Shown one piece after another: positions 47,447 to 59,038 of a DNA stretch of 64,000 nt. Made by a program: the position numbers and the translations under genes. The stretch is from Paracentrotus lividus (lineage: Eukaryota; Echinodermata; Echinoidea; Camarodonta; Echinidae). Location of the stretch: positions 26,695,973-26,759,972 of the forward strand of contig CALNVZ010003429.1 of assembly GCA_940671915.1 (NCBI GenBank), in the 5' to 3' direction. Numbering within the stretch: the stretch's first letter is position 1; each line of letters begins with the position of its first letter. The notes under the pieces are model-generated. The model made no database searches. It worked only from the letters and a program-made list of their open reading frames with translations, and was not told the DNA's origin.

Positions 47447-48890
47447 ATCTCTATCTCTCTTTCCATTTTCTCCTTGGGCTACTGCTATGCACAGTGCTAT
47501 GGGGCCTCCTCTCCATAAAATGCATTTTTCATAAAGTCATGTTGAGAATGCTAATTAATACCTTCGTCACATGGGCAAGACTGACCCCAAACCGACACAA
47601 GACTGAACGAAATATTACATTAACGCGAATGGCTATTTAGTTTCAGGTGGCTGAGTGTAACCTGGCTGTTAAACAGACCTTTTATTTTTTATGTTACAGG
47701 GTCAATATATACTCATATATCTCATATAGGTTCTAATGGTCCCCTCTGACATCAAAATCAAGCAAGTCCAAGATTTTTTTTTAATGACCATGACCCTTCT
47801 AGAAATTATAACTAAAACCTGGAGAGGAAGAATAGATATTAATTTTCACTTTGTGCTTTAATTTTGAAAAAAATAGCAGTAGCGTATAGAGGTATCATGG
47901 GAACGATGAGCGATAAAAGCATGTCATAGAAATGTTATCATTTATGATGATGTTATAAAGAAGCCTCTTTTAGTTTCATTCTTGATTGTATCAAGAATCT
48001 TCAGATTAGCAAGTATTACATTTTCAGCTCTTGATATTGACAAATGACACAATAGAATCTGCATCCCATTAGAAGAATAGTCTTGATTCTATTTAAGGCC
48101 TGTCAAGACGAAGTAATTGATTGATTGGATTGAATTGAATTGAATTGATTTTTTCCATATAATTTTCAAATACTGTATAAGTGGTTACTTTCATTATTTC
48201 CACTTCATTATAAAGCTATTCACATTAATGAAAATATCACAAAATTTGCTCATAATTTTTCCCAACATCCTGACAATATACACGCACAAAATATTAGCTT
48301 TTAAATTATATACTGTATAATTTTTTCCTGAACAAACTATGAATTTTGTTTATGTTTCTTAATCTATAGCCTGTGGAATTAATATATTACCTTTCACAAT
48401 AACAGAATAGATATTGCTTGTATCTCTTACATTATCATAAAAGATTTTACTTTTACCATATGAACCTAGAAGAGAGTACATTGAGCGTTATTTTGGTTTT
48501 TGATTGTTATCGTAATGAAGTAAAAATAAAGATTGAGAGAGAGAAGACGGAGGGATAGTTTAGCAAGGTTGGTACAGGATAGGGGAGGGGAAATTGATTT
48601 AGATATTAAATGAATGAAAGAAGGAGAAAGGAGAAATATGATTTAGGAGAATTAAAATTAAGTTTGGAGGGACAAGAAGTGAAGATGATTTAGAAATTAA
48701 GTGAAAATGAAAGAAGGAGAAGGAGAGGAACAGATCCTTTTTAATGAAAGAAAAATGAAAGAAGGTGAAGAGAGAGAGATAATTTAGGGAAATGAAGGTT
48801 GGATGAGGGAGATGCGAGCATCCTCGGTTGGATAAAAAGAAGGGAAGGGGACAAGAAAGTAAGGTGGGCGAGGGAGCGATCCCCTTTTTA
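46896..48890. other. Non-coding with (CT)n at 47370-47465
   Basis: A perfect CT run of more than 40 bases lies around 47401-47442. Sequence at 47040-47110 and 47560-47670 is more complex but unsupported as exon. The strand is purine-rich at 48530-48800. Confidence 0.45.
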
Positions 48891-49090
48891 TCATATCTTA
48901 AAAGCCTTTCATCCAAGGAGATACCAAGCACAACGAGTCATCATGGACTCTCATCCCCCTCTTATCACCGCATCTTCACACTTAGGCCATCTCAGCTAAT
49001 CTCTGCGTTACCATGGCAATGCTGAGCCTTTGGTGCCATCCCCCCAGCGCTAATCTCAGTCGCATTTACATTAGGCTAAGAGAGAAGAAA
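48891..49090. promoter_or_regulatory. Possible regulatory block with an RFX-type X-box
   Basis: GTTACCATGGCAAT at 49007-49020 matches the palindromic RFX X-box consensus GTTRCCATGGYAAC at 13 of 14 positions by eye. It lies in a GC-richer, repeat-free segment with CAGCTAATCTC and AGCGCTAATCTC (two TAATC homeodomain-type cores). X-boxes regulate ciliary and other genes in animals. Whether this one is used is unknown. Confidence 0.4.
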
Positions 49091-49214
49091 AGAGGTGTTT
49101 TTAAAGGGGTTGAGGGACGGGGCAGTCGCATGACGAGGCGTACGAGTGGAAAGGCGTTTGAAGAAACAATAAGAGGATGTTGGCCAGTTAGGGGAATCCT
49201 GCTTTATGTATGAA

Positions 49215-49300
49215 GGAATGGACGATGATGATGATGGTGGTGATGGTTGTAATGATGATGGGGATGATAATGATGATGAGGAGGAGGAGGTCCTTTCATA
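49215..49300. repeat. GATGATGGT-type trinucleotide repeat
   Basis: Interrupted GAT triplets end in GATGATGAGGAGGAGGAGG. Confidence 0.85.
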
Positions 49301-51201
49301 ACATGGTAACAAAATGGCATCCCAAACCACAAGTTCTTATTGGAAATAGAAATGCTGCATGAGAGTGAGAAATTGTTCTCTTTACAACATTCATCTTGTC
49401 ATTGCATTTAAAAAGATATATGGTTTATAAGTGGTAAAAATTATATTCAAGTTATTTAGAGCATAATATACAAGGTGCTCATACATGTACATGCATGGCA
49501 CTTGAATAGAAATATTGCATAATTCACTGTAATTGAAATGAAATGGTGTTGAAATAATGTGTAATCGCCTTTCTTCTTTGAACTGACTGCAGAATTCATA
49601 TCGTGTATTATTGGTGAATTAGAAAATTAGAAAATTCCCATTGATGTACTGTCCCTCTTATCTTTTTTGTATTCATAAATTTTTGTTTGGCGTAAGATAA
49701 CGAAGCCGATAATTTAGTAAATTTTTCTTTTGAAGCAGACTGATGTATGAGTGATAGGATAACTCTGCGGTGCACGGCTATTTTTGTGGGATGCGTCGTC
49801 TCATTTTGGGGATTAACTGTCATTAATGGTGATTAAAACTGTGTGAATGCTCTTGATGAGGGGGATTAATTGTAATACATATTGGATTAATTTCAACCCC
49901 TGTTAGTCACAATTTCACACTTTGTTGATGCGGAGTTGTTGTCATGTTGGACTCGTGAGGTGAAAGGCTTTGAGCATTCAACTTATGAACTGCGAGTGAC
50001 CCACTAGCAGCTGCATGTGACACCAAAAATTACAGAGCAAAAAAAAATATATTGTTGGGGGTGGTTCCCATGTTGGCCCCTCTCCCCCACAATGGCCCCT
50101 TTCTGATCTTATTTATTTGGGACTCTAAAAAAGACCCCCCCCCCCATTGGCCTTGGGGCCCCCCATTTTAGCCCCTCTCTGATATTATTTTTGCCCAACC
50201 TATGTTATGTTGAACATTACAACAAAAAGACAAGGATTCTCCAAATTATTATGACAAAACTTTGACTACAATGTAATACAGAGTAATGAGTGAAATAAAC
50301 AAAGCCTTCTGTAAAATGTTTAATCTAAGTCCCACATGTGCTAACCTGTGTTGGTATTTTTCATCTAATTTTCTTTATTCCGTACACACACACATGGCTT
50401 GCATACACTATCTGAGTTTGCCTTCATTACAAATTTTCCCAAACTTGGTGTTCACTACAAGTACTCCAAATAGTCTTATTAAAGATATCAAGTGCTTTTC
50501 TAAACTTTAGCGGATTAACGGCGAACGAGGACAACAAGTCCGTTCGGAATCTTCTCCCCCGTTCTCTCACAAGTATTAAGACTATGGAGACGCTCTGATC
50601 CTTCCCCTCCCACACAATGATTAAGAAATTATAGCAACTTGTAAATGATACTGAGCGGGTAATCGCACACTGCTATCATACTCCACTAGCCTCATTAACT
50701 CTATGCAACTGGGGCTTAGCACTCATTTGGAATATAAAAGGATATTTCCAATTTTTATTTTTAAAGCGACTGCATCATGTGAGTATATATTGCAGTATTT
50801 AATTTTTATTTTTAATTTGTTTGTAATTAATGTAATCGTCATCATTATCAATGGAATGCTCACTGGTTAAGTGGAGTAGCAGGGCAAAAGTATTAGCTAG
50901 ATTCTTGATTGTAATACTATAGTTTTGCCTCTTTGTGATTAAAATTTTCTAAAACAATAATAGTGATCATAATAATTATCTATTCTTGTATATCATATTA
51001 TAGTACAATGGATCTACAGTATGTATGCCTTTGCAAGTAGTCTGAATCTTATTTACCCTTGCTTTGGCTCTACAGCCAGTATATACCACCATAAAGTGTA
51101 TTTAGGAAAATCAATGATCCCTGCCAGGTATGCATTTACCTCACTTGGGTTGAGGGTGGCAAATTTAGATTGATGCCATGCCAAAGACATGATGGTAGCG
51201 A

Positions 51202-51235
<34 letters not shown>

Positions 51236-51815
51236 CGGGAAGCATTAATTTTATTTTCTTTCAACATTTCTCTAAAGTGCCTTGGTCTAAAGCCTGAATG
51301 TTATATAAGCTGCTTTTGATATTTAATTACTTTTGATGGTCAGAGAGAGAAGTAAGACAGAGAGAGAGAGAGAGAGAGATGGATGGAGAAGAGAAACCTA
51401 CAAAGATAAAGTGAGAGCTGAATATTCATCTAGAGCTTGTACTGACAAATAATTTGACATACTTGTTTTGACAAAAATAATTTTTGGGGATAAATTTTAT
51501 AATAATATATACTCAATAATTAAATTGAAAGATATTATCAAAAATAACAAGTGTTTAATGAAGACACACATATTATAACCTGTCTTTATTAACCTAAGAA
51601 TGAAACTGTCCTTTCAATAGATTGAAATATTGAGACAGAAGGGCATATACGAAACAAAGGACCACTAATGCTGCCTGTGCTAACACAGTTGACCTGCAAG
51701 GAGGGGGGGGGGGGGTAAGACAGGACAGCACTTTCAGACTTGAAAAAATTTATACTGAAACTAAAAAGTTGATATATTGTTGAATGAACTGAAAGCCATT
51801 AAATTTAATCTGTTG
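49301..51815. other. AT-rich sequence without a recognised gene
   Basis: Contains poly(T) at about 51211-51233, (GA)n at about 51357-51379, and C or G runs at 50136 and 51702. No supported exon. Confidence 0.4.
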
Positions 51816-52319
51816 AAAAGTAAGAGTGTGTTCAATGTCCATTTTCAAATTTATACGCCAACATGAATCATGATACAAAACGCAATTACAAAACGCTGAT
51901 ATAAAGAAACAAAGAGGGTGTTCATTGTCCCCCAGCCCCGGTCGTAAAAATAAACGTGTTTCAAATCTCAGTTTAAATTTATACGCCGAAAAAGATGCGT
52001 TTACAAAACACAATCAGCTTCAATTTTACGACCTTGAGCATCGCGATTGCAACGAAATGCGACATTGAACAGGATTGAGTTTCAAACGTGTTTAAATGTG
52101 CTCTCGCAATGGAAGCTTCCAGTGCAATTGAAAAAAGGAGAAGATATTTGTTTTTTGAGAGTGGGGAATTTAAAGACGATCGACGTATAAACACGTTTAA
52201 ATTTTGGACACTGAACGGTGCACCGTTGATCGCTGTTGTGTTTGAGTTTTGTGATTGCGTTTTGTATCATGATTCATGTTGGCGTATAAATTTGAAACTG
52301 GACATTGAACACACTTTTA
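51816..52319. mobile_element. 504-bp element with ~75-bp inverted termini
   Basis: The left arm (AGTGTGTTCAATGTCCATTT, then ATTTATACGCCAACATGAAT) pairs with the right arm through about 75 bases to GGACATTGAACACACTTTTA. Internal variants of the same words (TTTAAATTTATACGCC, CGTGTTTAAA, GACATTGAAC) show further symmetry. The 108-codon plus-strand frame overlapping the right half is a by-product. A related, older copy lies at 25697-26240. No obvious target duplication. Confidence 0.85.
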
Positions 52320-52569
52320 GTATTATTACATTTTCATCAACATCTAGGCCTAGGCCTTACATGACATGCTGGTTCACGTTTCTGCATGAAACTACGTTTC
52401 AAATAGGTTTTTAATACAATTTTCACACTTCAAAATTCATTGTATAGCTCTAGATTTTAGATAGTTCCAGTTCTGTTTGTTATTTCCTTTGAATAAATTA
52501 TGTTTTCTTTCTTTTTTTGTTTTACAAATATATGTGTTATCACTAAGGAAAAAATGATTGAAGCTGAAG

Positions 52570-52862
52570 TAGTAGGTAGACTGTTCACACTTTACATTAA
52601 ATCATAAAACTAAGAAGAAAAAGTAAAAGCTAGGCCAAATACGTAGCTATACAATGAATTTTGTAAGTGTGAATGAGGGTTAGAGATGTCTTTTGTTTGC
52701 AGGCAGGCTTGCTATGTAGTATAATGTTCACACTTTTAAAATTAAATCATGAAACTAAGAAGAAACAGTAAAAAGCTATACCAAATTGGTGGCTATACAA
52801 TTAATTTTCTACGTCTGCATAGGGGTAAGAGATGTCTTTTGTTTGCAGGCAGGCTTGCTATG
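52570..52862. repeat. Two-unit tandem duplication, ~144 bp
   Basis: GTTCACACTTT, AATCATAAAACTAAGAAGAA, AGCTATACAAT and GAGATGTCTTTTGTTTGCAG with AGGCAGGCTTGCTATG recur in the same order. The first unit is at about 52583-52716 and the second at about 52726-52861. The 3' third is identical over more than 30 bases. Confidence 0.9.
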
Positions 52863-53839
52863 GTAATGAGATGAGATAGGATGATTGGATGTATGAGATG
52901 TGCAAGGGAGGTCATTGACCTAGCATAGGAATAAAGGGAGTAGCGTCCAGTAGGCACCAACAGGCTGTATGTACAATGGGTTACGTCAATTTCAAATCGT
53001 CTGTATAAATCAGTACTTCCTCCATAAATTGGCAATAGTTACAATTGTGTTTGTTTCACTTTCTAAATGATAGTTACAAAATACATCCAGGAAATTATCA
53101 ATTGAAATTGTATGAATTTAAATTCTTATTTAGTGCATGATACTTCAACTGGTCTCTATATGTGCTGATTCTGTAATTCCTACTTGAATTGGCAACAATT
53201 CATTCTCCGAATCCTGAGAGATTAAAAAATACTAAATCAAATTGTATGAAAAGTAATATTAATTATCGAACTTGCAGCACAAAAATACATGTACAGAAGT
53301 CTCTCGGCGTTGAATCCGCACTTCCTCTTTATTTTGGCAACTGTTTCAATTCTTTTTCCCTCTCGGAATGGAAGTTACAACATGCATGCTAAGTATTACC
53401 AATTTCTACCTAGAGACTATAATCCTTGTTGGAAAGCCAATTTAGATATTTTTGATGATTATTTTATCATTCATTACGCAATTTATGATGCAGTTTACTT
53501 GCAATAGAATTCAAATTCATCACTGCTATGTTCGTTCTGCTCATGTACAGCCTTTTTGTCATTCATAGCATATATTGCACATGTATATCAAAATGGCATG
53601 GCTTTTATTGATTTGAGTTTACCATGTGACAGCAACGCTTCTCTAAATGTTAACATTTGCCGTTATGCCATTCGAATATATGAGTGAATGACCTTTTGAT
53701 CCAAAAAAAATGATTATCTTCAGGAAAATCAAATGAAAAAAGGAAATTCATTTCAGTTTTGTTTTTGTTATGTCTGAGAAAGCAGTAGATCATTTATAAA
53801 TACCCTGGCTGTGTTGCATTAGAGCAACATTCGCCAACC

Positions 53840-54192
53840 TGAAGAATATGATTTTTCTGATGTAAAAAGGGTATTTCCATGTGTGAACACACATTTTATC
53901 CTGAAGTGTAGTAAGTTGCTGTGAATTTGTATGAGATAATGCCTATTTGGCGGTTTCAAGGAAGATAGTTTTGAGATGTAAAAAGGGTATGTCCCTGTGT
54001 GAACACACTTCCTATCCATAAGGGTCTCCTGGTTTGCCAAATATGCATTATGTCAGGCAATTTCACATGTACTGCCATTCTACAGACAATTGTGTTCACA
54101 CATGGATATGCCTTGTTACATCTTTACATTGTATTTTGGTTATCGGGAGACTTGAGAAATAACAAGTTAAAATCCCTGTGTGAACACACACA
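53840..54192. repeat. Repeated GTAAAAAGGGTAT...GTGTGAACACAC module
   Basis: GATGTAAAAAGGGTAT with TCC and CTGTGTGAACACAC occurs at about 53858-53892 and 53976-54008. An inverted version (GTGTTCACACATGGATATGC) lies at 54092-54111, and a partial direct version (AAATCCCTGTGTGAACACAC) at 54170-54189. The direct/inverted mix suggests a foldback-type repeat. It abuts the tRNA-like array. Confidence 0.65.
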
Positions 54193-54299
54193 CTCGCACA
54201 CACACCGGCGTATCCCAGGCCAAACATGTCATCTTGAAACGCTACTTCACCCCATTCCCCCTGCGGCCCTCCACTGTCTCTCAACTATCGCTCTCATCT

Positions 54300-55745
54300 C
54301 CCAAATCTTCCTTTCAAACTCGTTCACTGTGTCAAACACGAAACCCTGTCTACCATACCCCAAAAGATCCACTCATATCTCTCTTTGTATCTTATTGGAA
54401 CATTCTAGTTGTGCAGTGGTTTTTGAATATGACCCTTGATCATTAGGTTGTGGGTTCAAATCTTTTTAAAACTCATTCACTGTGTCTAACACGAAACCCT
54501 GTCTACCATGCCCAAAAGATCCACTCCTATCATTTTCTGTATCTTGTTGGAACATTTCAGTTTAGTGGTGGAGTGGTTTGCAAATTTTTCCAGGGTTCTG
54601 GGTTCAAATCTTCCTTTTAAACTTGTTCTCTGTGTTTAACACGAAACCCTGTCTACCATACCCAAACGATCCACTCCTATCATTTTCTGTATCTTGTTGG
54701 AACATTGTGGTGTAGTGGTTTGTGAATATGACCCTTGATCATTAGGTTGTACGTTCAAATCTCTTCTCATACTGTTTACTATGTCATACACAAAACCCTG
54801 TCTACCCTACCAAAGTACCCACTCATATCCTTCTTTGTATCTTGTTGGAACATTGTGATGTAGTGGTTTGTGAATGTGACACTTGATCATGAGGTTGTCG
54901 GTTCTTAAATCTTGTTCACTGTGTCAAACAGGAAACCCTGTTTACCATACCCAAACGATCCACTCCTATCTTTCTTTATATCTTGTTGGAACATTGTGAT
55001 GTAGTGGTTTGTGAATATGACCCTTGATCATTAGGTTGTACGTTCAAATCTCTTCTAATACTTGTTTACTGTGTCATACACAAAACCATGTCTACCCTAC
55101 CAAAGTACCGGTACCCACTCTTATCCTTCTTTGTATCTTGTTGGAACATTGTGATGTAGTGGTTTGTGAATGTGACACTTGATCATGAGGTTGTCGGTTC
55201 TTAAATTTTGTTCACTGGGTCAAACAGGAAACGCTGTCTACCATACCCAAACGATCCACTCCTATCTTTCTTTGTATCTTGTTGGAACATTGTGATATAG
55301 TGTTTTGTGAATGTGACCCTTGATCATCATTAGATTGTAGGTTCAAATCTCTTTTAAAGCTTGTTGACTATACATGTATTAAACACGAAAAACCATGTCT
55401 ACCCCACCAAAGGACCCACTAATATCTCTCTTTGTATTTTGAGGACCAGTGGTGTGGTGGTTATGAATGGAACCATTAATCATTAGGTTGTGGAATCAAA
55501 TCTCGCTGTCCAACTCATTCCCTCTGTCAAACAAGAACCCTTACCACCCACTGTGTATCTTGTTGTTGACAACACTGTGGCATAGTGGTTCATTGACTTT
55601 ACTCTTGACTCTTATAAGTTTGTAGGTTCAAATCTCTACTCAACTTGTCAATAAAAACAAAGGCCCACGATGTATCTTCAGGGGATATCGTGATATATTT
55701 ATATGGATACGCTATATTCTGAGGTTGCGGATTCAAATCTTTTCT
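54300..55745 (+). repeat. Tandem array of ten tRNA-like (SINE-head) units, ~148-bp period
   Basis: Each unit has an A-box-like TAGTGGTTTG, an anticodon-arm-like ATGACCCTTGATCATTAGG and a B-box-like GGTTCAAATC, then a ~90-base tail (CTGTGTCAAACACGAAACCC, CATACCCAAACGATCCACTC, TTGTATCTTGTTGGAACATT). B-box TTCAAA positions start near 54454, 54602, 54753, 54901, 55042, 55197, 55341, 55494, 55626 and 55731. Units 3-4 and 5-6 form a higher-order dimer. The last three units are shorter and diverged. By eye the head is closest to tRNA-Lys. It is not a set of functional tRNAs: acceptor stems are absent. Confidence 0.8.
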
Positions 55746-56979
55746 CAGCTATTTGACTATATAATAAAGAGATAAAGGCTACCTTCTCAATGACTCTCAT
55801 ATATTTCTCATGCCTTCTTTTTTTTTTTGGCAGAGGTTTTGTTGGGGTTCATTCACTGAACTCTCTATCTAAATTTTGATAGTTCCAATCTACCCGGTAC
55901 ATGTCAAAGTCCGTTCAACTCATTTAAGTATGTACAAAAGATCAAGTCCACCATTTCAAACCTTCTCCTTCAGGGCAGAAGGATGTAGAGTCTTCCAGCC
56001 TTCTGCTTCTCAATGGACATAATATTGATAGGGCAAGAAAAAAGAAAAGATGAAGTTAAGACTTTAATCCATCCATATTGCAATCACTCTTAAGAGCTTA
56101 ACCTCACTGACCTTTCGTTGTATTGACCAAGAATTTCAGAAATTAGGTCGCGGAGAGCGCTAGCGCAATTGAATTAGGCCCAGGGATATTTTGGGTGCGC
56201 TGCCTCTTATACCAATGCCATGATGGCCACTCAACTCAAAAATGAAAGTAGAAGAGTAAGAAATAGAAAATCATTATTATAATGAGGTAGGGTAGAGTAA
56301 GACAGAAATGAATATTGGAATTGATTGAGGGAAGGATGAGAGAATGAAAAAGAGATGAAGAGATAGGCGGAGGAGGGAGGGGGAGAGAGAGAAAGAGGAG
56401 TAAGAGGCAGAGATGGAGAATAAGAGAGAGTGAAGCTTGAGAACGAAACCAAAAGATAGATAAGGAGATAAAGGGGTTGGGAGAGAATTCTTGCTATGGT
56501 CACAACAAGTTGTGCATGTATTTGAAAGTGCACCTCATGAGCCAGCTACTGATTCCTTACATTTTGACATTGCTGGAACTAAAGTATGGCCCTTCCTTGT
56601 GTGATGGGGAAAAAGCATGAAGCTCCCTGTTGTAGTGTAATGATTTTCTGCAAAATCCAATGCAGACCAGACACAGATACATGTAGGTGTACGACCGACA
56701 CACGTGCTGTGACCAACACAGAAAGGATAGAAGGAAGGATTTGTTATTAGTAATTGATTGATGGCTTAGTTATAGAAGAAAAGCATGGGTCATTAGATAG
56801 TATGAAGAACTTTGTCAGATGGATCTACATGTATGATTAGCATGTTCATTCATTGTTATGTAGATTGTCTGGTCATTTAAATCTTGAAGTACGGTGATGA
56901 TGATGATGATTCAAAGAACTGTGCAGAGTGAAAGATGACAAAGGTGGGTCCAGTGCATAATCACCTCACAATTCATCTC
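55746..56979. other. Non-coding, purine-rich at 56230-56480
   Basis: A purine-rich strand at 56240-56480 gives a spurious minus-strand frame, and GATGATGATGATGATT lies at about 56895. A small complex patch at 56140-56215 contains AGAGCGCTAGCGCAATTG. Confidence 0.4.
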
Positions 56980-57415
56980 CAGACCCTTAAAAATGTTAAC
57001 TCCCAACCTACATTGTACAAATTATAGATCCTGTCATAAATAAAAATGAGGACCTCAAAAATCTATAGTTAGAACCCTTTGGAAGTTGGTGTTGTACCCT
57101 TGGAATAGAGATCAAGATCTTGAGAGGTGTTGATACTGTTATCTGTCTGCTTTGAAGCCAAGAGAGTGTTGATAACGAAGCCACACAATTTTTCTCCCAG
57201 ACCCCCCCCCCAAAAACAATGTTATCGCCCCCCCCCCCCCTTCAAATTTTAGATGCATCTAATAAGAAACCTCAAGATCTTAAGTCAGCACCCTTTGCAA
57301 GAAGTTTGTGTGGACCCTTGGAACAGAGATCAAGATCTTTAGAGGTGTTGATACTGTTATCTGTCTGCTTCGAAGCCAAGAGAGCGTTGCTTCGTTATCA
57401 ACACTCATCGTAGGT
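56980..57415. repeat. Two-unit tandem duplication, ~217 bp
   Basis: ACCCTTGGAATAGAGATCAA at about 57097 and its counterpart at about 57314 are followed by near-identical GAGGTGTTGATACTGTTATC and TGTCTGCTTNGAAGCCAAGA. The upstream halves also align (CCTCAAAAATCTATAGTTAG with CCTCAAGATCTTAAGTCAGC). C runs have expanded in the second unit at 57201 and 57229. Confidence 0.9.
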
Positions 57416-58019
57416 AGGACCTTTGGGATGACCTCAAACACACTCACTCTAGTCTCGTTCTCTCTCTCTCTGACCTGAAAACAAAAAACTTTGCGGAGTG
57501 AAAGACAGGTTGTAGCATTGTTTGAATGTAAAATAGACAACAAATCACAATGCCAACCTCATACACTGTAAAGGAGCTGACATTTTTTTTTTCTTTTTTT
57601 TTTTTTTGAGTCTGTCTTTTCCATGATGTCCATTTCAATATAAAGCTATTCATAGGAATAAAAACATTACAAAACTTGCGTAATTGCCAAACAAGCCCTG
57701 AATTGCAAATTTAAAGGTTTAGGTGTACATGTATGTTCCAATTATCATACATTTCTACTGTTCAAGTACCTACATTGGAAGTAAGAAAAGAAATATCAAA
57801 GTCAGTGATACTAGGGCCTTCATGAAAATGGAACTCATTCATAAAGAATGTCAACAGTAATTCTGTAAAACATTGTCCATGTTGGGACTGATATTTATTG
57901 TTACACCATGTCCAGGCACACATCGTATCAATTCATCTTTCTGAATCATCATCATTACAATGTCCTTTGTCATCGCGGTGTAATTCTCTGAATATCCCTA
58001 TCTTGATAAGAACTAGAGA
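57416..58019. other. No gene recognised
   Basis: T runs at about 57580-57608. AATATAAAGCTATTCA near 57638 also occurs, slightly changed, at 48210, suggesting an old dispersed repeat. Confidence 0.4.
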
Positions 58020-58350
58020 AACGTCCCACTTGTTTAACAAGTGCAATCCCATCTCTGTTTGAAGTGTTGTTCACCCGCTTGTAGCTGTGCGCCAAGCGAC
58101 TTCTGGCGGACACATTTTAAGAGTGGTTCCATATTAACCGGGGACAAGCTCGGGCGTAGGACCGGTCCCTAGAGCCCCCTCCTGTGAGGACAATTTGTTG
58201 GGGGCTTTTGGGGGCCAGGAGCCGACCTGTCAACACCTCGGCGCAGTCGGATACTCAGCCTCCTCTCAGCGGCAGCCATAACCACAAACGAGCTGAGCCA
58301 CAACCAAAATATCTCTTCCGTACCTAGCCAGGCAGAGCGAAAAGTGGGAC
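58020..58350. promoter_or_regulatory. GC-rich island, possible regulatory element
   Basis: This is one of the most GC-rich and complex blocks in the window. It has TTAACCGGGGAC, GGACCGGTCC (palindrome, 58159-58168), GGGGGCTTTTGGGGGCC, CTCGGCGCAGTCGG and two Runx-like words (ATAACCACAAAC at 58276, GAGCCACAACC at 58295). No open frame with splice borders crosses it. It is flanked by a (GA)n tract at 58347-58405. It may be a distal promoter or enhancer. Confidence 0.35.
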
Positions 58351-58405
58351 TGGGGGAGAGAGAGAGAGAAAGAGAGACGGAGAGAGACAGACAAAGAGAT
58401 AGAGA
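58347..58405. repeat. (GA)n-rich microsatellite
   Basis: GAGAGAGAGAGA with AAAGAGAGACGG and AGAGACAGACAAAGAG interruptions. Confidence 0.85.
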
Positions 58406-58896
58406 GATATACAGGCATACATGATTGGATTAAAGGTAGTGCACAGGTTCCGAAATAGATTTCATTCACTTTTTAATTGTTGTACACGATAGTAGAAAAT
58501 TAAGGGTTAAGTTTAGGGTTAGAAATGTGCAGAAACAATCAACTAATTAATTTATTAATCAACATATTATACTCATGCTCTAATCAGATAAAAGAAAGGG
58601 AGGACAGATGAATAACAAATCGAGAGATAAAAAGATAGACCAAAAGATAGATAGAGAGAGGTATAGACACACATACAATTAAAGGTAATGTGGAGTATTG
58701 TTGGTAAAAGTTGGATTTATTCCTAGCTTTATACAAATCTATGAAAGTAGAACATCACATAAGTGTGCTTTATTCTTTTTTAAATAAGGGCAAACAATCG
58801 ATTAATTGATTCTATAGTCACGCATTCATCCTAATTAGGTCTGGAGTACCTAAAGGGTACATCATTGGTCCTCTGTTGTTTTTATTAAAAGTATAA
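58406..58896. other. No gene recognised
   Basis: AT-rich; GATAGATAGAGAGAG-type words at about 58620-58660. Nothing supportable. Confidence 0.4.
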
Positions 58897-59038
58897 AATT
58901 TTGAAAATAGGCCCATAGATATTCACAATTAAGGATTTGCAAAGTGTTGTGTAAGAAGGGAAAAGTGAATTTTGAAAATAGGCCCATAGATATTCACAAT
59001 TAAGGATTTGCAAAGTGTTGTGTAAGAAGGGAAAAGGG
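58897..59038. repeat. Near-perfect 71-bp tandem duplication
   Basis: The unit starting AATTTTGAAAATAGGCCCAT at 58897 repeats at 58968. The first 69 bases are identical between copies. The identity indicates a very recent duplication or an assembly artefact. Confidence 0.95.

Noticed and set aside
52088-52414. Plus-strand 108-codon frame with Cys and Trp residues
   Set aside because: It lies over the right inverted arm of the 51816-52319 element; the mirror sequence occurs on the left arm.
54414-55745. Functional tRNA genes
   Set aside because: A and B boxes are present, but acceptor stems do not pair, position 33 is C rather than T and units are embedded in a tandem repeat. They are SINE-like heads, not tRNAs.
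54300-55745. CRISPR-like array
   Set aside because: Units are ~148 bp, diverged throughout and lack a short repeat/unique spacer structure; the context is eukaryotic.
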